Shown here one piece after another: positions 60,501 to 64,000 of a stretch of DNA of 64,000 bases. The translations under genes were made by a program, and so were the position numbers. Source of the DNA: Rhynchopus sp. YZ270_cl-10 (taxonomy: Eukaryota; Euglenozoa; Diplonemea; Diplonemida; Diplonemidae); assembly GCA_964035575.1 (NCBI GenBank), contig OZ037842.1, positions 930,001-994,000 on the forward strand, given 5' to 3'. Each line of letters begins with the position of its first letter. The first letter of the stretch is position 1. The notes below the pieces were generated by a model. It was not told the DNA's origin. It made no database searches and was given only the letters and a program-made list of their open reading frames with translations.

Positions 60501-61935
60501 ACAGCGCATCGAAAACAGCGCGATGAAACGCGTCCAAAACAGCGCATCGAAAACAGCGCGATGAAACGCGTCCAAAACAGCGCATCGAAAACAGCGCGAT
60601 GAAACGCGTCCAAAACACCGCATCGATAACAGCGCGATGAAACGCTTCCAAAACAACGCATCGAAAACAGCGCGATGAAACGCGTCCAAAACAGCGCGAT
60701 GAAACGCGTCTAAAACAGCGCATCGAATACAGCGCGATGAAACGCGTACAAAACAGCGCGTCCAAAACAGCGCGATGAAACGCTTCCATAACAGCGCATC
60801 GAATACAGCGCGATGAAACGCGTCCAAAACAGCGCGTCCAAAACAGCGCGATGAAACGCTTCCAAAACAGCGCATCGAAAACAGCGCGATGAAACGCGTC
60901 CAAAACAGCGCTTCGAAAACAGCGCGATGAAATGCTTCCAAAACAACGCATCGAAAACAGCGCGATGAAACGCGTCCAAAACAGCGCGATGAAACGCGTC
61001 TAAAACAGCGCATCGAAAACAGCGCGATGAAACGCTTCCATAACAGCGCATCGAATACAGCGCGATGAAACGCGTCCAAAACAGCGCATCGAAAACAGCG
61101 GGATGAAACGCGTCCAAAACAACGCATCGATAACAGCGCGATGAAACGCTTCCAAAACAACGCATCGAAAACAGCGCGATGAAACGCTTCCAAAACAGCG
61201 CATCGAAAACAGCGCGATGAAACGCGTCCAAAACAGCGCTTCGAAAACAGCGCGATGAAATGCTTCCAAAACAACGCATCGAAAACAGCGCGATGAAACG
61301 CGTCCAAAACAGCGCGATGAAACGCGTCTAAAACAGCGCATCGAAAACAGCGCGATGAAACGCTTCCATAACAGCGCATCGAATACAGCGCGATGAAACG
61401 CGTCCAAAACAGCGCATCGAAACAGCGGGATGAAACGCGTCCAAAACAACGCATCGATAACAGCGCGATGAAACGCTTCCAAAACAACGCATCGAAAACA
61501 GCGCGATGAAACGCGTCCAAAACAGCGCGATGAAACGCGTCTAAAACAGCGCATCGAAAACAGCGCGATGAAACGCTTCCATAACAGCGCATCGAATACA
61601 GCGCGATGAAACGCGTCCAAAACAGCGCATCGAAACAGCGGGATGAAACGCGTCCAAAACAACGCATCGATAACAGCGCGATGAAACGCTTCCAAAACAA
61701 CGCATCGAAAACAGCGCGATGAAACGCTTCCAAAACAGCGCATCGAAAACAGCGCGATGAAACCCGTCCAAAACAACGCACCGAAAACAGCGCGATGAAA
61801 CGCGTCCAAAACAACGCATCGAAAACAGCGCGATGAAACGATTCCAAAACAGCGCATCGAAAACAGCGCGATGAAACGCTTCCATAACAGCGCATCGAAA
61901 ACAGCGCGATGAAACGATTCCAAATCAGCGCATCA
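54502..61935 (+). repeat. Satellite A array 8 (7.4 kb)
   Basis: Begins with the standard junction. Long stretches copy A7 in order: about 55.7-58.1 kb matches 44.0-46.4 kb, and 59.4-60.4 kb matches 50.0-51.0 kb. The last 200 bp carry private changes (AAACCCGTCC, AAACGATTCC, AAATCAGCGCATCAC, and a 37-bp unit ATCGAAACAGCGGG at 61418 and 61632). It ends at CAAAACTAAATT, the reverse complement of the AATTTAGTTTTG that closes the other arrays. Confidence 0.97.
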
Positions 61936-62333
61936 CAAAACTAAATTTAACCTCATTTTTTATTTTTCAGTTGTGATCCAGTTTTCATGTTTAGTTATGA
62001 AAAGGGGCAGCACACAGATGGTTCATTGTAATGTTTTTCCACAGAACAGACTCGTGTCTCGCAAACTAGAAAACGCAAATGACTAAAAATTGTTGAAAGG
62101 AAAATGGACGAACATAACAGTGTGGTATACAAAAGGGACTATAATTTTTTTTTTCTTGTGACCGACCGTTCTTGCGCAAGTCTCTTGTCTGGACTTTTGG
62201 GTGGAAGGGATTGTGGAGGTGTGGCGGACCGCGACTTCATTCCCAAGCCTCCGACGTGGTTTTTCCGAGGAACAAACAGTACGACATTGCTGATTATCTT
62301 CTTTTTTCTCTCTTTTTTTTTTTTTATTCCACT
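61936..62333. other. AT-rich flank with a weak ORF
   Basis: The satellite stops here. An ORF on the plus strand (62104-62514, from MDEHNSVVYKRDYN) has about 60 codons of ordinary composition (SLLSGLLGGRDCGGVADRD, PKPPTWFFRG) and then T-run-derived Phe/Ile residues that continue into the terminal inverted repeat at 62334. It could be a piece of a former gene. I recognise no family. Confidence 0.3.
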
Positions 62334-62599
62334 GGGAAATAAAGTATACGAAGGATTTGGCACTTTTAGCGGGATTCTTTTTAATGATAATTTCACGCAG
62401 TTTTTTTATCGCGAATTTATAACCCGCTCATTGAACTTTATTTCACGCGTTTTTCACTTTTTTTCACAGCAATTCCTTCAGAGCGGGATTTTATTTTTGT
62501 TTTTTTCACGCTAAAACAGGGGTTTTATTTGGCGATAACTTCACGCTAAATTTTGGTACATCCTGCACCACCACCCGCCTAAAAATTGAAAATTTCGAA

Positions 62600-62915
62600 T
62601 TTTTTTTGCCCTTTTCCCATTTTTTTTCTGACACATGCAACATGCCGAAGGATGTAAGACGCAAACGGTCCTCCGACAGGAGATGGACAAGCACTACAGT
62701 GGTTTTGCTGAAGGACTAGCATTGTCGACACCGTACGTCCGTGAATGGGACCGCTTTTTAAGGAATTCATTGGCAAGCCTGACGGTAAGCCCACGGAAGC
62801 CGACTTCGTTTCGTATATAGTGTATCTCCGTGACGATCTCACTATCAAGACGAAGGACACACCACCCCCTTTACTTCATTGTGAGGAAGGTGGTGGCTGG
62901 CATGATATTCTGTGA
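62600..62915 (+). pseudogene. Broken fragment resembling a tyrosine-recombinase core-binding domain
   Basis: Short plus-strand frames here show higher-complexity composition than the surroundings. One has GFAEGLALSTPYVREWDRFL, another PTEADFVSYIVYLRDDLTI. This pattern (helix with W..FL, then PT..DFV.Y...L) is what the N-terminal SAM-like domain of tyrosine recombinases looks like, as in Crypton or DIRS-type elements. No catalytic domain (R...HxxR...Y) follows. The copy is broken and treated as a fossil; the frames are not joined. Family assignment is an inference from a short stretch. Confidence 0.35.
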
Positions 62916-62957
62916 TGGGCGGGGATCTTCTGAATGTGTCTCGCTCTTGCACGACAG

Positions 62958-63333
62958 CCATTTCCTGACCTCCCGCTAGCACCCGAGGGGACACTGAGGT
63001 GGCGAGAGGTCGGGATGTAGCTTTGTGTACCGTTGAGGCAGCTTTCCAAACCCGACCACACGCTGCGCTACGCGCTATGCGTACACGTGGTGTGGGCTTT
63101 TTAGGCTACATACTGTACGCGCTACACACAAAATGCCGTTGTTGTGTGTGTAAAAACGTGGGTTGCGTGGTACTGCATGGGGTCACACGTGCACCACCCT
63201 GTGGCTCACACATGGTTCTGCCACTCCAAAAATGCGTATCCCACCCCACATACCAGGGTATGGGCCAATTCACCAGTTTTTTGCAGGTTCCCAGCGAGCA
63301 AAAGCTAGCGGGAGGGTAATAAGAGCTACCTGG
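62958..63333. mobile_element. MITE-like element, relative of the one at 15391
   Basis: The left end ATTTCCTGACCTCCCGCTAG and right end GCTAGCGGGAGGGT contain a 13-bp inverted repeat (CTCCCGCTAGC core). The left end aligns with ATTTCCCTCCCTCCCGCCAG at 15396, both share GGGATGTAGCTTTGTG (63009; 15519), and both carry a GTGTGTAAAAACGTGG/GTGTACAAACACGTAGG block and GGAGGG near the right end. Strongly diverged, so an old family. It lies within the 1.08-kb element. Confidence 0.6.
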
Positions 63334-63429
63334 AGGGACACATTCTCGTTAGTTATTGCACAATAAATGAGTCCCGCTAAAAGTGCCAAATCCTTTCGTA
63401 TACTTTATTTCCCGTGAAATAAAATTACG

Positions 63430-63595
63430 TATTCACCTCCTTTTAGCGGATTATTTTGCGATACTTCACTTATTTTTTTCCCAGGCTCGTGCACTCAATT
63501 TGCCTCGCTTCGCTCGGCAAATTAAGTAGCCCTCGCCTGGGAAAAAAATGCGTGAAGTTATCGCAAAATAAAACCCCGCTAAAAGGAGGTGAATA
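63430..63595. mobile_element. 166-bp foldback (MITE-like) element
   Basis: Arms from TATTCACCTCCTTTTAGCGG ... TTTTTTTCCCAGGC and their complement GCCTGGGAAAAAAA ... CCGCTAAAAGGAGGTGAATA, about 55-58 bp each with small gaps. The loop holds a second palindrome (AATTTGCC...GGCAAATT). The arms carry the same AGCGG...GCGATA(A)CTTCAC motif found inside the 1.08-kb element, so it is probably a deletion derivative of the same family. Confidence 0.8.
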
Positions 63596-63598
63596 AAT

Positions 63599-63600
<2 letters not shown>

Positions 63601-63639
<39 letters not shown>
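63601..63639. repeat. T39 homopolymer
   Basis: A 39-base T run immediately right of the foldback element. The following 63640-63872 is AT-rich without a recognised gene. Confidence 0.9.
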
Positions 63640-63640
<1 letters not shown>

Positions 63641-63872
63641 TGAGGAGAAAACCAAAACGGAAATGAAGCTTGCGAAATGAGAGTGGAGGTTATTATGTTT
63701 TATTCTCCCCATTACCACCACTTCGCAGAAAAAACCCTTTTTTCGTTCGCGAGTTTGTTTTGCGTCTTCCTCAATTTACAAACTTTTTTTCCCACCCACC
63801 CTCCAACAAAAAAGTTTTATCAAAGTTTCAAAAAGAAATAAGAAGGAACGTGTGCTGAATGACTATCCGAGA

Positions 63873-64000
63873 CACCACCCCTGGATCAGACATCCTTGTT
63901 ATGAGTACCTGGGAGCCCTCTTGAGGGTGAGGCACCACCCTTGGATCTGTTATCTGGGTTATGAGTACCTTGGGTCTGTTATTGCTGGCATGAGTACACC
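63873..64000 (+). repeat. 60-bp repeat, about 2.5 units, continuing past the window
   Basis: CACCACCC at 63873 and 63933, each followed by C/TTGGATC and, about 20 bp later, GTTATGAGTACCT. The third, partial unit reads TTGGGTCTGTTATTGCTGGCATGAGTAC. The units differ by roughly a quarter of positions, and the first spacer has a small foldback (GGGAGCCCTCTTGAGGGTGAG). Confidence 0.7.

Larger units (their letters stand above)
62334..63413. mobile_element. 1.08-kb element with 41-bp terminal inverted repeats
   Basis: The left repeat 62334-62374 (GGGAAATAAAGTATACGAAG ... CACTTTTAGCGGGA) is the reverse complement of 63372-63413 except for one extra T. Inside are several copies of a motif with AGCGGG, a T-rich gap and GATAACTTCACGC, a broken recombinase-like fragment, and a nested MITE-like insertion. 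No clear target duplication. Confidence 0.75.

Noticed and set aside
2541-61935. CRISPR array
   Set aside because: Units are contiguous with no unique spacers, the host is eukaryotic and no cas genes are seen.

Overview
This window reads as a repeat-dominated, probably subtelomeric or pericentromeric segment of a unicellular eukaryote. Two short phase-0 introns (44 and 65 nt, GT...AG) inside one coding frame, long A and T runs and several terminal-inverted-repeat elements argue against a prokaryote or virus. The lineage cannot be fixed from the sequence. Cis-spliced introns argue against a typical trypanosomatid.

Layout. Positions 1-1635 hold the 5' part of one real gene on the minus strand, running off the left edge. 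Positions 1656-2340 are intergenic. From 2341 to about 61935 the window is almost entirely repeats, with three interlocking families. (A) A 38-bp satellite (with a 24-bp short form) makes eight arrays of 0.8 to 13.3 kb, about 36 kb in total or 56% of the window. (C/D) Elements bounded by the inverted repeat CCTTAACACTC...GAGTGTTAAGG occur in two forms: 'D', seven copies of exactly 778 bp, and 'C', ten complete or nearly complete copies of 0.68 to 2.5 kb in the opposite orientation, plus older fragments. (B) A 57-bp satellite (with a 43-bp short form) lies inside the long C elements and makes their length vary. The recurring order is C-long, C-short, D, A-array, and every D sits directly against the left end of an A array. 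This suggests the block was amplified as a unit.

A different, AT-rich island interrupts the satellite between 17.0 and 22.1 kb. It holds an old reversed C-like element, GTGGC/GCCAC palindrome clusters, a perfect 64-bp-arm palindrome, a 36-bp tandem repeat, and an ORF with an OTU-like cysteine protease signature lying between inverted copies of a ~220-bp repeat dimer.

The right end (61.9-64 kb) leaves the satellite. It contains a 1.08-kb element with 41-bp terminal inverted repeats carrying a broken fragment that resembles a tyrosine-recombinase core-binding domain, a nested MITE-like element whose relative interrupts the A3 array at 15.4 kb, a 166-bp foldback element, and the start of a 60-bp repeat.

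The very long minus-strand reading frames through the A arrays (up to 1373 codons) are artefacts. The 38-bp unit has no stop in any of its three minus frames, and 38 is not a multiple of 3. Apart from the left-edge gene, the OTU-like ORF and a few weak small ORFs, I see no host genes and no recognisable rRNA or tRNA gene.
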